Shown here piece after piece: positions 44,526 to 54,791 of a stretch of DNA of 64,000 nucleotides (its first letter is position 1; every line of letters starts with the position of its first letter). Under the pieces are notes generated by a model. The model was not told the origin of the DNA and did no database searches. It worked only from the letters and a program-made list of their open reading frames with translations. Location of the stretch: positions 3,447,501-3,511,500 of the forward strand of contig NZ_AP014936.1 of the NCBI RefSeq assembly GCF_002355415.1, given 5' to 3'. Made by a program: the position numbers and the translations under genes. The DNA is from Sulfurifustis variabilis. GTDB lineage: Bacteria; Pseudomonadota; Gammaproteobacteria; Acidiferrobacterales; Sulfurifustaceae.

Positions 44526-45107
44526 TCACCCATGGGCAGCCTTCCGCGGCTCGTTTTGCCCGCGCGCCATGACCAGGCCGGCCTCGACCTCGTCGCGCTT
44601 GGCCCGGCCGGCAAGCATCTCCACGAGCGCCAGCGCGAACGGTATCGCGGTGCCGGCTCCGCGCGAGGTGACGAGCGAGCCGTCGACCACGACGTCGTCC
44701 TCGCGGTAATCGACGCCGCCGACCGCGACCTGTTCGCGGAATTTGGGGTTGCTGGTCACGCGCTTGCCGTCGAGCATCCCGTAGGCCGCGAGGATCGACG
44801 GCGCCGCGCAGATGGCGGCGGTGCGCTTGTCGCGGTAGCGCTCGAGCAGGGTCTTGATGCGCGCGTCCTCGCGCAGGTGCTTGACCCCCGGCATGCCGCC
44901 GGGCAGCACCAGCATGTCGAACTCCCGGCCCATGACGTCACCGAGGCGCGCGTCCGGGACCACGGTGGTCTCGCGCGAGCCGCGCACCGGCCCGTCTCCG
45001 AGCCCCGCCACCGTTACGCCGATCCCGGCGCGGCGGAGGATATCGATTACGGCGACGGCCTCGAGGTCCTCGAAGCCCTCCGCCAGCGGAAGTAGTACGG
45101 TTGCCAT
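44526..45107 (-). CDS. DJ-1/PfpI family protein (YajL-like)
   Basis: A 193-residue DJ-1 superfamily protein. The nucleophile cysteine is in AICAAPSIL (near residue 101), the acidic partner in EGFED at residue 14, and TSRGAGTA is conserved. YajL/DJ-1 relatives are linked to protection from reactive carbonyls and oxidised thiols. It stands between cbbS and cbbX, an unusual slot; triose and glyoxal by-products of the Calvin cycle could be its target, but that is speculation. Confidence 0.85.
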   Translation of the reverse strand: MATVLLPLAEGFEDLEAVAVIDILRRAGIGVTVAGLGDGPVRGSRETTVVPDARLGDVMGREFDMLVLPGGMPGVKHLREDARIKTLLERYRDKRTAAICAAPSILAAYGMLDGKRVTSNPKFREQVAVGGVDYREDDVVVDGSLVTSRGAGTAIPFALALVEMLAGRAKRDEVEAGLVMARGQNEPRKAAHG

Positions 45108-45133
45108 CTGTCGTCTCCGCAAGGTTTTCAGTC

Positions 45134-45168
45134 ACAGGAGTGGAGGTCGTCTTCGCCCCCACTCCTGT
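45134..45168 (-). terminator. Hairpin downstream of red-type cbbS, partial terminator
   Basis: A 10-bp perfect stem ACAGGAGTGG/CCACTCCTGT (45134-45143 with 45159-45168). On the minus strand it follows cbbS but is not followed by a strong T-run, so it may stabilise the 3' end of the cbbLS mRNA or reduce transcription into the DJ-1 and cbbX genes. Confidence 0.4.
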
Positions 45169-45200
45169 TTTCGACAGACTGATGTAGCGACTGCTCCGCG

Positions 45201-45635
45201 CTAATAGCGCTCGCCCTCCGGCTTCTCGGTGGCATACGGACGGATCGTGTAGCGAATCTGCCGTCCGTCGACCTCCTGACGCTCCAGCCCATAGCCCGGC
45301 TCCTTCTTCGGCCGGTTGACGATGAACGACATGCGCGGAGTCTCCCAGCCACGCGTCGAGTCGAACGCCGTCACGCGGACGTAGTGATTGGGGAACGTCT
45401 TGCGGCAGTTGTTGATCTCCATGAGGATGCCGGCCGGATCCTTGAGATCGAACATGGGCATGCCGAACATCTCCCAGTAGGTGTTGCGCGGGTGCGGGTC
45501 ATCCGTGTATTCGACGTTGACCGCCCAGCCGTTCTCGAGGGCGTACTTGATCTGCGCCGTGATCTGCTCGTCCGTCAGATCGGGCAGGAACGAGAACTGG
45601 CCCTGCGTAATGCGGTTGCCGTGATTGCTCATCAT
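45201..45635 (-). CDS. cbbS: RuBisCO small subunit, red-type (form IC)
   Basis: A 144-residue small subunit. The core reads [46 protein letters not shown], and a C-terminal extension ([14 protein letters not shown]...) of about 30 residues. That extension forms the beta-hairpin that lines the central channel in red-type enzymes and is absent from the green-type CbbS at 54856. ATG 45635 is used, and ATG 45632 is adjacent. It follows cbbL by 17 nt. Confidence 0.95.
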   Translation of the reverse strand: MMSNHGNRITQGQFSFLPDLTDEQITAQIKYALENGWAVNVEYTDDPHPRNTYWEMFGMPMFDLKDPAGILMEINNCRKTFPNHYVRVTAFDSTRGWETPRMSFIVNRPKKEPGYGLERQEVDGRQIRYTIRPYATEKPEGERY

Positions 45636-45652
45636 GATCGGATCCTCCTCTC

Positions 45653-47265
<1,613 letters not shown>

Positions 47266-47292
47266 GTCTATGTAACCCGGAGTTGCTCCGAA

Positions 47293-48273
47293 ATGCGCCA
47301 CAGCACGCTGCGCCAGCTCGAGGTGTTCGAGGCCATCGCCCGGCTCGGGAGCTTCACGCGAGCGGCCGAGGAGCTGTACCTGACGCAGCCCACCGTCTCG
47401 ATGCAGATCAAGAAGCTCTCGGACGCCGTCGGTCTGCCGCTCTTCGAGCACGTCGGCAAGAAGGTCTATCTCACCGACGCCGGGCGCGCGCTGCACGCCT
47501 TCGCGCGCGAGATCTTCGATCACTTCGCGCGGTTCGAGATGACGATCGCCGACATGAAGGGGCTCAAGAAGGGAACGCTCAAGCTCGCGGTGGTAACGAC
47601 CGCGAAGTACTTCGCCCCGCGCCTCCTCGGCCCTTTCTGCCAGCGATATCCCGGCATCGATGTCTCGCTCAAGGTCTCGAACCGCGAGCGTGTGCTCGAG
47701 CGCCTGGCGGAAAACCAGGACGATTTGTATATCCTGGGCCAGCCGCCGGAGGAGCTCGACGCGGTCGCCGAACCGTTCCTCGAGAATCCATTGGTCGTGC
47801 TCGCGCCGGCGAACCACCCGCTGGTCGGAAGGAAGATCCCGCTCGCACGGCTCGCGGAGGAGCCCTTTCTCATGCGCGAGCCCGGCTCGGGCACGCGCAA
47901 GGCGCTGGAGCGCCTGTTCGCCGCGCACGGGCTCGCGCTCAAGGTGCGCATGGAGCTCGGCAGCAACGAGGCGATCAAGCAGGCGATCGTCGGCGGGCTG
48001 GGCGTCTCGGTGCTCTCGCGGCACACCCTCGCCCTCGACGCACCGATGGGGCAACTCGCGGTGCTCGACGTCGAAGGCTTCCCCATCCCGCGTCACTGGT
48101 ACGTCGCCTACCCGGCGGGCAAGCAGCTTTCGGTGGTGGCCCGCACCTTTCTGGATTATCTGAAGCAGGCGCCGAAGCACGTGTCGGAGGTGCCGTGCCA
48201 CCACGCGAGCGTCGGCGAATGTCCGCTGCTGCCCGAGCCGACGACGAAGCGCAAGCGCTCGACGACGGCCTGA
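47293..48273 (+). CDS. cbbR: LysR-family regulator CbbR of the red-type operon
   Basis: A 326-residue LysR regulator. The N-terminal helix-turn-helix (MRHSTLRQLEVFEAIARLGSFTRAAEELYLTQPTVSMQIKKL) and the C-terminal ligand domain (REPGSGTRKALERLF, ELGSNEAIKQAIVGGLGVSVLS) match CbbR, which activates Calvin-cycle genes in response to metabolites. It is divergent from cbbL, the normal arrangement. A His/Cys-bearing tail (PCHHASVGECPLLP) of about 30 residues is longer than in typical CbbR. Confidence 0.92.
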   Translation: MRHSTLRQLEVFEAIARLGSFTRAAEELYLTQPTVSMQIKKLSDAVGLPLFEHVGKKVYLTDAGRALHAFAREIFDHFARFEMTIADMKGLKKGTLKLAVVTTAKYFAPRLLGPFCQRYPGIDVSLKVSNRERVLERLAENQDDLYILGQPPEELDAVAEPFLENPLVVLAPANHPLVGRKIPLARLAEEPFLMREPGSGTRKALERLFAAHGLALKVRMELGSNEAIKQAIVGGLGVSVLSRHTLALDAPMGQLAVLDVEGFPIPRHWYVAYPAGKQLSVVARTFLDYLKQAPKHVSEVPCHHASVGECPLLPEPTTKRKRSTTA

Positions 48274-48309
48274 GCCCGGCGCATGCCCGTCACTCCCAAC
48301 AGGAGCGAT

Positions 48310-48696
48310 CTAGAACGGGGAAGGATCGGGTGCGGGCTCGGCCGCGCGGAGCCGCGCGTCGAGGACATCGTCCATGAGCGCGAGCACCCTCGCGCGAATC
48401 ATGTCCGCGTGGGCGTGGTAGTAGCGGAGCTCACAGGCGACGGGCAGGTGCAGACCCGCCCGAGCGGCGGTCGCGAACCCGAGCCAGGCCAGCACGGGCA
48501 TGTCGTTGAGCGTGCGGTCCACGCACACCCAGGCTTCGTCCTCGAGCGACAGATCCAGCCCGCGCAGCCCGCCGAGCTCGAAACGCAGGGGGTTCCCCAC
48601 CCGTCGCAAGGCCAGGCGCACCTGGTTGAAACGCTGGGCCTCGATGGTGTCGGAAACGACGTGGTAGGCCGGCAGGTCCCGGAGGCGGTCGCTCAA
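48310..48696 (-). CDS. Unknown protein, paralogue of the cbbX-linked gene
   Basis: A 128-residue protein of no recognised family, similar along most of its length to the protein at 43171-43554 (shared VRLAL, GNPLR/GAPLR, WVCVD/WLCVD, PVLAW, LHLPVAC, YYHAHAD). There is no signal peptide or membrane segment. The gene stands alone, convergent with cbbR1 and divergent from a CbiM-like gene, between the two RuBisCO modules. It may serve the green-type enzyme as its paralogue may serve the red-type; this is inferred from position only. Confidence 0.65.
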   Translation of the reverse strand: MSDRLRDLPAYHVVSDTIEAQRFNQVRLALRRVGNPLRFELGGLRGLDLSLEDEAWVCVDRTLNDMPVLAWLGFATAARAGLHLPVACELRYYHAHADMIRARVLALMDDVLDARLRAAEPAPDPSPF

Positions 48697-48860
48697 GCCT
48701 TGAATCTTGACGGGATTTCTCCTGCGGATCGGCTGTGCCGATTATCGGCCGCGGCCCGACATCGGGCAAACCGCCTGCGCGCATACATCGACCACCTACT
48801 GGCGATACCGGGCGCGGCCGCCCATGATAGCAAGCAGTCACAGACCGAGCCCGCGACCGC

Positions 48861-49526
48861 ATGAACCTCTCGCACGGCATTCTGCCGGACCACCTGAACG
48901 CGATCGCCGCGGTCCTGTTCGCGCTCGGGCTGGCGCTGGCGCTCTGGCGCGCGCCGTGGGGCTACCTCAGGGAAGAACGCAACCTGCACGTATTCCTCGG
49001 CGCCTGCGTCGCGCTGATGCTGATGTGGACCGTGCGCGGCATGACCATCCCCGGCCTCGGTTACCACTATTTCGGCGCCACGCTGCTCACGCTGATGTTC
49101 GGCTGGCAGCTGGCGCTCCTGGGCATCTCGGTGGTGCTCGTCGGAACGGTGCTGAACCACTCGGGCGACTGGCTCAGCCTGCCGGTCAACGGGCTCGTGA
49201 TGGGCGCCCTGCCGATCGCCGTGAGCCACTTCCTCTGGCGGTTCTCGGAGCGTCGCCTGCCGAACAATTACTTCGTCTACGTCTTCGTCTGCGCCTACTT
49301 CGGCGCCGCCTTCGCCTTCCTCGCCGCGGCGCTCGCCGCGTCGGGTCTGCTGCTCGTTGGGACCCATCCGAACCCGGAGCAGCTCTTCAGCGAGTTCTTC
49401 CCCCTGGTCTTTCTCATGGCTTTCCCCGAAGCCTTCATCACCGGCTTCGTCATCTCGCTGCTCGCCGTCTACCGGCCCGCCTGGGTGCGGACTTTCGCGG
49501 ACGAACGCTACATCAAGGGGAAGTAG
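48861..49526 (+). CDS. CbiM-like ECF transporter permease, orphan
   Basis: A 221-residue membrane protein with about seven helices of the energy-coupling-factor CbiM family (LLTLMFGWQLALLGISVVLVGTVLNHSGDWLSLPVNGLVMGALP). The N-terminal MHIxDG metal motif of nickel/cobalt CbiM is not kept (MNLSHGILPDH instead) and no CbiN, CbiQ or CbiO gene is near. It may carry a different ligand or use another energy module. Its stop is one base from the zinc-ribbon gene stop on the other strand. Confidence 0.75.
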   Translation: MNLSHGILPDHLNAIAAVLFALGLALALWRAPWGYLREERNLHVFLGACVALMLMWTVRGMTIPGLGYHYFGATLLTLMFGWQLALLGISVVLVGTVLNHSGDWLSLPVNGLVMGALPIAVSHFLWRFSERRLPNNYFVYVFVCAYFGAAFAFLAAALAASGLLLVGTHPNPEQLFSEFFPLVFLMAFPEAFITGFVISLLAVYRPAWVRTFADERYIKGK

Positions 49527-49527
49527 G

Positions 49528-50130
49528 TCAGGCCGCGTCGCCGGAATCGCTCTTGCGCGCCTCCAAACGCTTCAAGAGATCGGCGGCCGCCGCGCGGACT
49601 TCCGGTGATACGTCCGGCGGCAGCGCTTTCAGAAGCGCCCGGACGCGCTGAAGCTGCCGCTCGTGGAAGATGCCCGATTCGACCAGCGACAGGCAGCACT
49701 CGGCCATCTCGAGGTCCTGCTCGACGGTGCGATCGGACGCGTGGAACAGCTCCTCATACCGTTCGCGCCGACGGTCGAGACCGTGTCGCCTTTTCCGGCA
49801 ATCCACGCATCGCACGCAATCGGACTCGAGCGGAAAACCGAGCTCCTCGTACCAGTATTTCTGTTCCTCGGCGAAAAAGATGAACGACCGGCCGCAGTCG
49901 CGGCATTCGCGCCGCGCGTCGAAATAATGCGTCACGGGAACGGTGGCCGGGGACTGCCGGGAAAGGTCGGCGGCGATCGCCGTATCGGGGATCCGGCTTC
50001 CCGGCGGAGAATGCCAGTGCAGGAAGACGTTCTCGCCCTCTCCCGGCTCGGGATTGAGGCCCGTGATCCGCGGCCGGCGACCGTACCGCGGATGCGTGAC
50101 GAAACGGCTGTAGTCGTCTGTCGTTGTCAT
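49528..50130 (-). CDS. Zinc-ribbon domain protein at the end of the green-type RuBisCO operon
   Basis: A 200-residue soluble protein with a probable zinc ribbon: CRDCGRSFIF near residue 79 and CVRCVDCR near 108 supply four to five cysteines (the PF13451-type probable zinc-ribbon domain). The middle FFAEEQKYWYEELGF is characteristic. The C-terminal 60 residues are helical and acidic. It follows SemiSWEET by 45 nt, so it is probably the last gene of the cbb operon. Function unknown. Confidence 0.75.
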   Translation of the reverse strand: MTTTDDYSRFVTHPRYGRRPRITGLNPEPGEGENVFLHWHSPPGSRIPDTAIAADLSRQSPATVPVTHYFDARRECRDCGRSFIFFAEEQKYWYEELGFPLESDCVRCVDCRKRRHGLDRRRERYEELFHASDRTVEQDLEMAECCLSLVESGIFHERQLQRVRALLKALPPDVSPEVRAAAADLLKRLEARKSDSGDAA

Positions 50131-50174
50131 GTGCGATCCCGCGGTGGCGCTCGATTCCGGCGGAGCCGGACGCC

Positions 50175-50429
50175 TCACTTGTACCGCAGCTTGAAGAAGA
50201 CGATGACCGCCGCGAGGGCGAAGGTAATGCCGTTGGCGATGACGATGGGTGGCGAGCCGATCTGCACGCCGTAAAGCAGCCACAGGAGCACGCCGAGGGC
50301 GAACAGCGCGAACATGCCGAGCGAAATGTCCTCGGTCGAGCGGGTACGCCAGGTCTTCACGACCTGGGGAACGAACGCGGCGGTCGTGAGGCCGCCGGCG
50401 ATGAGGCCGAGGACGTTGGCGGCTTCCAT
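50175..50429 (-). CDS. SemiSWEET sugar transporter
   Basis: An 84-residue three-helix membrane protein with the PQ-loop motif FVPQVVKTWRTRSTEDIS, hallmark of SemiSWEETs, which dimerise to form a sugar uniporter. Start ATG 50429 overlaps the carbonic anhydrase stop (TGATG), so the two are translationally coupled. A sugar channel in a RuBisCO operon is unusual and could export or balance Calvin-cycle sugars, but its substrate is unknown. Confidence 0.9.
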   Translation of the reverse strand: MEAANVLGLIAGGLTTAAFVPQVVKTWRTRSTEDISLGMFALFALGVLLWLLYGVQIGSPPIVIANGITFALAAVIVFFKLRYK

Positions 50430-51124
50430 CAGCGCGCCTCGTTCGGAGAAGCGGCGGATGGCGCTGACGTTTGCACGCCGCCGGGGCCGGCGAGGAGCGT
50501 GAAGGCGCCGGTGGCGCCGTCGTAGCGCAGGAGCTCCCCCTGTTGGAGGTCGAAGTACCAGCCGTGCAGCTTCAGGCGCCCGGCCTCGACGGCCCTGCGC
50601 ACGAAATCGAAGCTCGCCAGGTTGCGCAACGAGACGCGGATCGCGCCCAGCTCGCATTCGCGCATCAACGTCTCCCGCGGCACGGCCGGATGCGCGGCGA
50701 TCGCCTCGCGGCGGGCTTCCTCGGCGATCGACATCCACGGTTCGACGAACCGGCCGGCCTCGCCCTCCCAGCGGATGTCCCCGAGCAGAGCCCGGATGCC
50801 GCCGCACTGCGCGTGTCCGAGGACGATGACGTGCCGGACCGAAAGGCAGCGGACCGCGAACTCGAGGGCGGCGCTGGTGCCGTGGTAGTGCCCGCTTTCT
50901 TCCCACGGCGGCACGAGGTTCGCCACATTACGGACGACGAAGAGATCGCCGGGGTCGCTGTCGGTGATGATGGCGGGATCGACCCGGGAATCGCAGCAGG
51001 CAACGACCATCACGCGGGGTGACTGGCCCACCCGCGTGAGGCGTTCGAAGAGATCGGGGCGCTCGTCGAAATACGTGGTCCGAAAGCGCCGGAATCCGGC
51101 GACCAGGTCCTCGATGTCTTTCAT
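50429..51124 (-). CDS. can: Beta-class carbonic anhydrase
   Basis: A 231-residue beta-carbonic anhydrase. Zinc ligands C43 or C44, H104 and C107 lie in ACCDSRVD and GHAQCGG, with the aspartate/arginine dyad D45/R47. It interconverts CO2 and bicarbonate and so supplies CO2 to RuBisCO. It lies 39 nt after cbbO and overlaps SemiSWEET, so it belongs to the green-type cbb operon. No carboxysome gene is seen, so a cytoplasmic location is expected. Confidence 0.95.
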   Translation of the reverse strand: MKDIEDLVAGFRRFRTTYFDERPDLFERLTRVGQSPRVMVVACCDSRVDPAIITDSDPGDLFVVRNVANLVPPWEESGHYHGTSAALEFAVRCLSVRHVIVLGHAQCGGIRALLGDIRWEGEAGRFVEPWMSIAEEARREAIAAHPAVPRETLMRECELGAIRVSLRNLASFDFVRRAVEAGRLKLHGWYFDLQQGELLRYDGATGAFTLLAGPGGVQTSAPSAASPNEAR

Positions 51125-51162
51125 AGCGCCTTGGCGGTCCGGAACACGGGGGCTGACTGTAC

Positions 51163-53496
51163 CTAGCGGGTGAGGCCGGCGTAAAGCAGCGGCAGACGTT
51201 CGGGAAGGCGCTGTACGTGGTCGACGACCATGTAACCCTTCGGCCCGAAGATGCGCGAGACGTAGTCGTCGGCGCGAGGGTCGAGCGTGAGGCAGAATGT
51301 GCGCACGCCCCTCGTCGCCAGCTCCTCCACCGCCTTCTTGGTATCGTGGCGCAGGTACTGGGGGTCGCGCACGTCGATGTCGGCCGGCTCGCCGTCGGAC
51401 ACGAGCAGGATCAGCTTCTTCTGCTCGGGCTGCCTGAGCAGGAACGACGCCGCGTGGCGCAATGCGGCGCCCATGCGCGTCGAGAGGCCGCCCCGCATGC
51501 CGGCGAGGCGCGCTTTGGCCTCGTCGCCATAGCGATCACCGAAGTCCTTGAAGCGGTAGTACTGCACGTCGTGGCGGCCGTCGGAGGCGAAGCCGTGGAT
51601 CGCGAACGGGTCGCCGACCCGGTCGATCGCCCAGGACAGGAGCGAGGTCGCTTCGCGCGCGAGCTGGATGACGGGCCGGTCCGAATCGCCGAGCTTCTCG
51701 TTGGTCGATTCCGAGAGGTCGAGCAGCACCAGCACGGCGAGGTCGCGCACCTTGCGCTCGATCCGGATGTTGATTCGGGGGTCCGGCGTCTGGCCCATGC
51801 GGATGTCGATCATCGCCCGAATGGCGGCGTTGAGGTCGATCTCCTCGCCGTCCTCCTGCCGCCGGAAGCGCTGCACGCCCTCGGGCTGCATCGCGTCGAT
51901 GATGTGCCGCAGGCGCGAGGCGATGGGCCGGTGCGCGGTCAGGATACGGTCTATCTCCCCGGGATCGCCCCGCTTCTGGCGCTTCTCGAGCACGGTCGCC
52001 CAGTTCGGCCGATGCAACTGCACCGTGTAGTCCCATTCCGCGTAGTGGTGGGGCTCGGAGACGGGTTCCTTCCCTTCCATTTCGTTGATCGTGCGACCCT
52101 CCTGGTCGAGGTAGAACGGCGTGTCGAGCACCCAGATCTCCTGGGCGTCATCGCCGGCCAGCTCGCAGTCCACCTCGTTCGCCATCTCCATGGCGGTCAC
52201 GTACTTGCGCACCTGTTTGGGCGCGGGCACATACTCGGCCGCCGCCCAGGCGATCTCGTCCGATGCCCAGCAGTAGCGGTTGTCGTCGCGGTACGGGATG
52301 CCCATGGACTCGAGCACCCGCAGAGAGGGAATCGCGCCCCGCTCGCCGAGGCGGTTGTGCAGGGTCACGCCGAGATCCCACGAAAGCCCGTTGTCATCGG
52401 CCCGGCGTGCGAACTCCTCGCGGAAGGCGCCGGTCATTTCGCGGATCAACGCGTCATCGTCGACGTAGCGCTCGTCGAGGAGCGCGTACGCCAGCCGCTC
52501 GAGCAGGCTCACGACCGGATCGGTCGGGCAGCTCACCTCGCGGACCTTCGCGTGAAACTGCGCCCAGAGCGCCTTCATGCCCGGGAAGTCGCGCAGCGCC
52601 AGGCCCTCGATGCGCGCGTCCTCGAAGACGCCGATCAGGAACATCTGCGCCGGGCTGAGCTGCTCCATGGAAAGCGGGTGCGTGGTGTAGACGAGGTGCG
52701 CGGCCGCGTGCGCGGCCGCGGCGCGGTAGAGTTCCCTTCCCGGCAGCCCGGCATAGTCGTCGTAGGCGTCGGGCAGGTGGATCACGCGCGACTCGATGAA
52801 CGGACGGTAGCCCTCGCGCGTCTCGTAGTCGCCGGAAGTCGGGCGCATGAAGAAGTCCCGGCCCCAGAAAGCGCGCAGGTAGAAGTTGAGCTTGCGCTGG
52901 TGGTCGATGAAGAGGACGCCGCGCCGCTCCTTCTGGAGCATCGCCTGGCTGTCGGCGCTCTTGAGATCGAAGTAGGCGATCTGCGCCGGGAAGTCGCGCA
53001 GGTGCGCCTGGGCGCCCCAGAGCGCCCAGCGGCGCAGGCCGCCGAGAGTCAGCTTCGCGAAGAGCTCGTCGACATGCGACAGCATGGGCCGCAAACCGCG
53101 CGGGACCTTCGCCGACAGCTGGTGGATGAGACCGAGATAGCCGCGCAACAGCTCGGCATCGCCGAGCCGGCCGGCCGCGGCGGGGAGCGTATCGAAGAGG
53201 AGCTGGATCACCTCGCCGCTCACCATGGAGGCGAGCTTCATGGCGGCCGTGACGCAGTCCTTGATGACGTCCTCGCCGACCTCCTTGACGACCGCCGGCA
53301 TCTCCTGGATGTAGGTGACGACGAGGTCCCTCCCGCGCCCGAGCTCCGAGAGACCGCGCGCGCCCTCGAGCCAGTTGTGCAGGCCGGCCGGCGACATGAC
53401 GCGCGCCGCCTCGGCGAAGCTCGCCGCCAGCGTGTCGTGCACGTGGGCGTCGATGCGCTCGAGCGTCTCCCTGTAATCGTCGAGCTGGATGCTCAT
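51163..53496 (-). CDS. cbbO: RuBisCO activase adaptor CbbO
   Basis: A 777-residue VWA-domain protein that docks the CbbQ AAA+ ring onto green-type RuBisCO. The metal-ion site (MIDAS) DLSES lies near residue 591 in LVLLDLSESTNEK, followed by the GDPFAIHGFASDGRHDVQYYRFKDF and VSDGEPADI loops. The N-terminal two thirds form the CbbO helical region. It follows the small unknown gene by 117 nt that contain repeat copy 3. Together CbbQ and CbbO reactivate inhibited form I enzyme. Confidence 0.94.
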   Translation of the reverse strand: MSIQLDDYRETLERIDAHVHDTLAASFAEAARVMSPAGLHNWLEGARGLSELGRGRDLVVTYIQEMPAVVKEVGEDVIKDCVTAAMKLASMVSGEVIQLLFDTLPAAAGRLGDAELLRGYLGLIHQLSAKVPRGLRPMLSHVDELFAKLTLGGLRRWALWGAQAHLRDFPAQIAYFDLKSADSQAMLQKERRGVLFIDHQRKLNFYLRAFWGRDFFMRPTSGDYETREGYRPFIESRVIHLPDAYDDYAGLPGRELYRAAAAHAAAHLVYTTHPLSMEQLSPAQMFLIGVFEDARIEGLALRDFPGMKALWAQFHAKVREVSCPTDPVVSLLERLAYALLDERYVDDDALIREMTGAFREEFARRADDNGLSWDLGVTLHNRLGERGAIPSLRVLESMGIPYRDDNRYCWASDEIAWAAAEYVPAPKQVRKYVTAMEMANEVDCELAGDDAQEIWVLDTPFYLDQEGRTINEMEGKEPVSEPHHYAEWDYTVQLHRPNWATVLEKRQKRGDPGEIDRILTAHRPIASRLRHIIDAMQPEGVQRFRRQEDGEEIDLNAAIRAMIDIRMGQTPDPRINIRIERKVRDLAVLVLLDLSESTNEKLGDSDRPVIQLAREATSLLSWAIDRVGDPFAIHGFASDGRHDVQYYRFKDFGDRYGDEAKARLAGMRGGLSTRMGAALRHAASFLLRQPEQKKLILLVSDGEPADIDVRDPQYLRHDTKKAVEELATRGVRTFCLTLDPRADDYVSRIFGPKGYMVVDHVQRLPERLPLLYAGLTR

Positions 53497-53510
53497 GGCA
53501 TGGAAGCGAC

Positions 53511-53602
53511 AGAAATTCTGAATGCTGAATTGTGAACGTTGAATTGCGGTCCGCGCTGCGCGCGCTCTTCCATTAAGAATTCAAGATTCACCATTCAACA
53601 TT
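53511..53602. repeat. Dispersed AT-rich palindromic intergenic repeat, copy 3
   Basis: Between the cbbQ-linked unknown gene and cbbO. GAATGCTGAATTGTGAACGTTGAATTGCGGTCCGCGC, a CGCGC core, then AATTCAAGATTCACCATTCAACATT. It shares the GAATGCTGAATT, AATTGCGGT and CATTCAACATT words with the other two copies. Confidence 0.7.
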
Positions 53603-53613
53603 GCCGTCCGGCC

Positions 53614-53922
53614 CTACTCGTCCTCGTCGTCCAGGTCGGCCGACCAGCCGAGCGCGCGCGCCCGGGCGACCGCGTCGGCATAGATGCGCTCGTGGCGCGC
53701 CCGCAGCTCGGCCGGCAGGCGGCTCGCCAGGTGCCCGTACGGCTCCCAGGCGGCGTGCACGCGCGCGTAGAGATCGTCGAACCGCGCGCGATCCCAGCCT
53801 TCGCAGGTCTCCGTCTCAGGGAGCAGCCCGAATACCCAGGCGTCGCGGATGATGCGGCCGAGATCGGTCATGCCGCCGTAGACGTCGTCGTGGATCCCCG
53901 GATAGCGGGTCGACTCGGTCAT
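53614..53922 (-). CDS. Small unknown protein between cbbQ and cbbO
   Basis: A 102-residue acidic protein: MTESTRYPGIHDDVYGG, LGRIIRDAWVFGLLPETETCEGW, and a helical C-terminus ending SADLDDEDE. No family is recognised. It lies 6 nt after cbbQ, so it is co-translated with it. Similar small genes occur between cbbQ and cbbO in other autotrophs, suggesting a role with the activase. The ATG 53922 has a good ribosome site inside the end of cbbQ. Confidence 0.7.
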   Translation of the reverse strand: MTESTRYPGIHDDVYGGMTDLGRIIRDAWVFGLLPETETCEGWDRARFDDLYARVHAAWEPYGHLASRLPAELRARHERIYADAVARARALGWSADLDDEDE

Positions 53923-53928
53923 CGCCGG

Positions 53929-54765
53929 CTAGAAGTAGGTGTTGATCGCGGCGTCCAGCGTATCCCGCATATCGGGGTCGTCGGTGATTGGCCGCACCAG
54001 CGTCATCTGGCACGCCGCCCGGGGCTCGATCCCGCGCGCAATGAGCTGGCCGGCGTAGGCCAGCAGGCGCGTGGAAATGCCTTCGTCGAGCCCGTGGCCC
54101 TTCAGGTTGCGGGCCCGATGGGCGATCTGCACCAGCTTGTCGGCGGTCGCCTTGTCGACGTTCGTTTCGTGCATGACGATCTCCGACTCGACCTCGGCCT
54201 CGGGATAGTCGAAGTCGATCGCGCCGAAGCGCTGCTTGGTCGACTGCTTGAGGTCCTTCATCAGGCTCTGATACCCCGGGTTGTAGGAGATCACCAGCTG
54301 GAAATCCGGGTGGCAATGGACGATCTCGCCCTTCTTGTCGAGCGGGAGCTGCCGGCGGTGGTCGGTGAGCGGGTGGATCACGACCGTCGTGTCCTGGCGG
54401 GCCTCGACCACCTCGTCGAGATAGCAGATCGCACCGATGCGCGCGGCGACCGTGAGCGGACCGTCGTGCCACTTCGTCCCCGTGGCGTCGAGCAGATACC
54501 GGCCCACCAGGTCCGACGCCGTCATGTCCTCGTTGCAGGCGACGGTGATGAGCGGGCGCTTGAGCTTCCACGCCATGTACTCCACGAAGCGCGACTTGCC
54601 GCAACCGGTCGGGCCTTTGAGCATGACCGGCATGCGGGCACTGTAGGCAGCTTCGTAGAGCTCGACCTCGTTCGTGACCGGCCGGTAGTACGGCTCCTGG
54701 GCGATCACGTACTGCGTGGAACTCGGGGTTTCCGGCGACTTGGCGCTCGCGGCGGGTCGACTCAT
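53929..54765 (-). CDS. cbbQ: RuBisCO activase CbbQ
   Basis: A 278-residue AAA+ ATPase of the MoxR/NirQ/CbbQ group. Walker A GPTGCGKS near residue 52, Walker B (ICYLDEVVEA), sensor 1 (SYNPGYQ) and the C-terminal lid are present. ATG 54765 (MSRPAASAKSP) has a GAGGTG site and is preferred over GTG 54774. It follows cbbS by about 90 nt, including an intrinsic hairpin. It forms the ring that works with CbbO on the green-type RuBisCO. Confidence 0.95.
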   Translation of the reverse strand: MSRPAASAKSPETPSSTQYVIAQEPYYRPVTNEVELYEAAYSARMPVMLKGPTGCGKSRFVEYMAWKLKRPLITVACNEDMTASDLVGRYLLDATGTKWHDGPLTVAARIGAICYLDEVVEARQDTTVVIHPLTDHRRQLPLDKKGEIVHCHPDFQLVISYNPGYQSLMKDLKQSTKQRFGAIDFDYPEAEVESEIVMHETNVDKATADKLVQIAHRARNLKGHGLDEGISTRLLAYAGQLIARGIEPRAACQMTLVRPITDDPDMRDTLDAAINTYF

Positions 54766-54791
54766 GTTTCTCACCTCATCAAATCGCGCAA

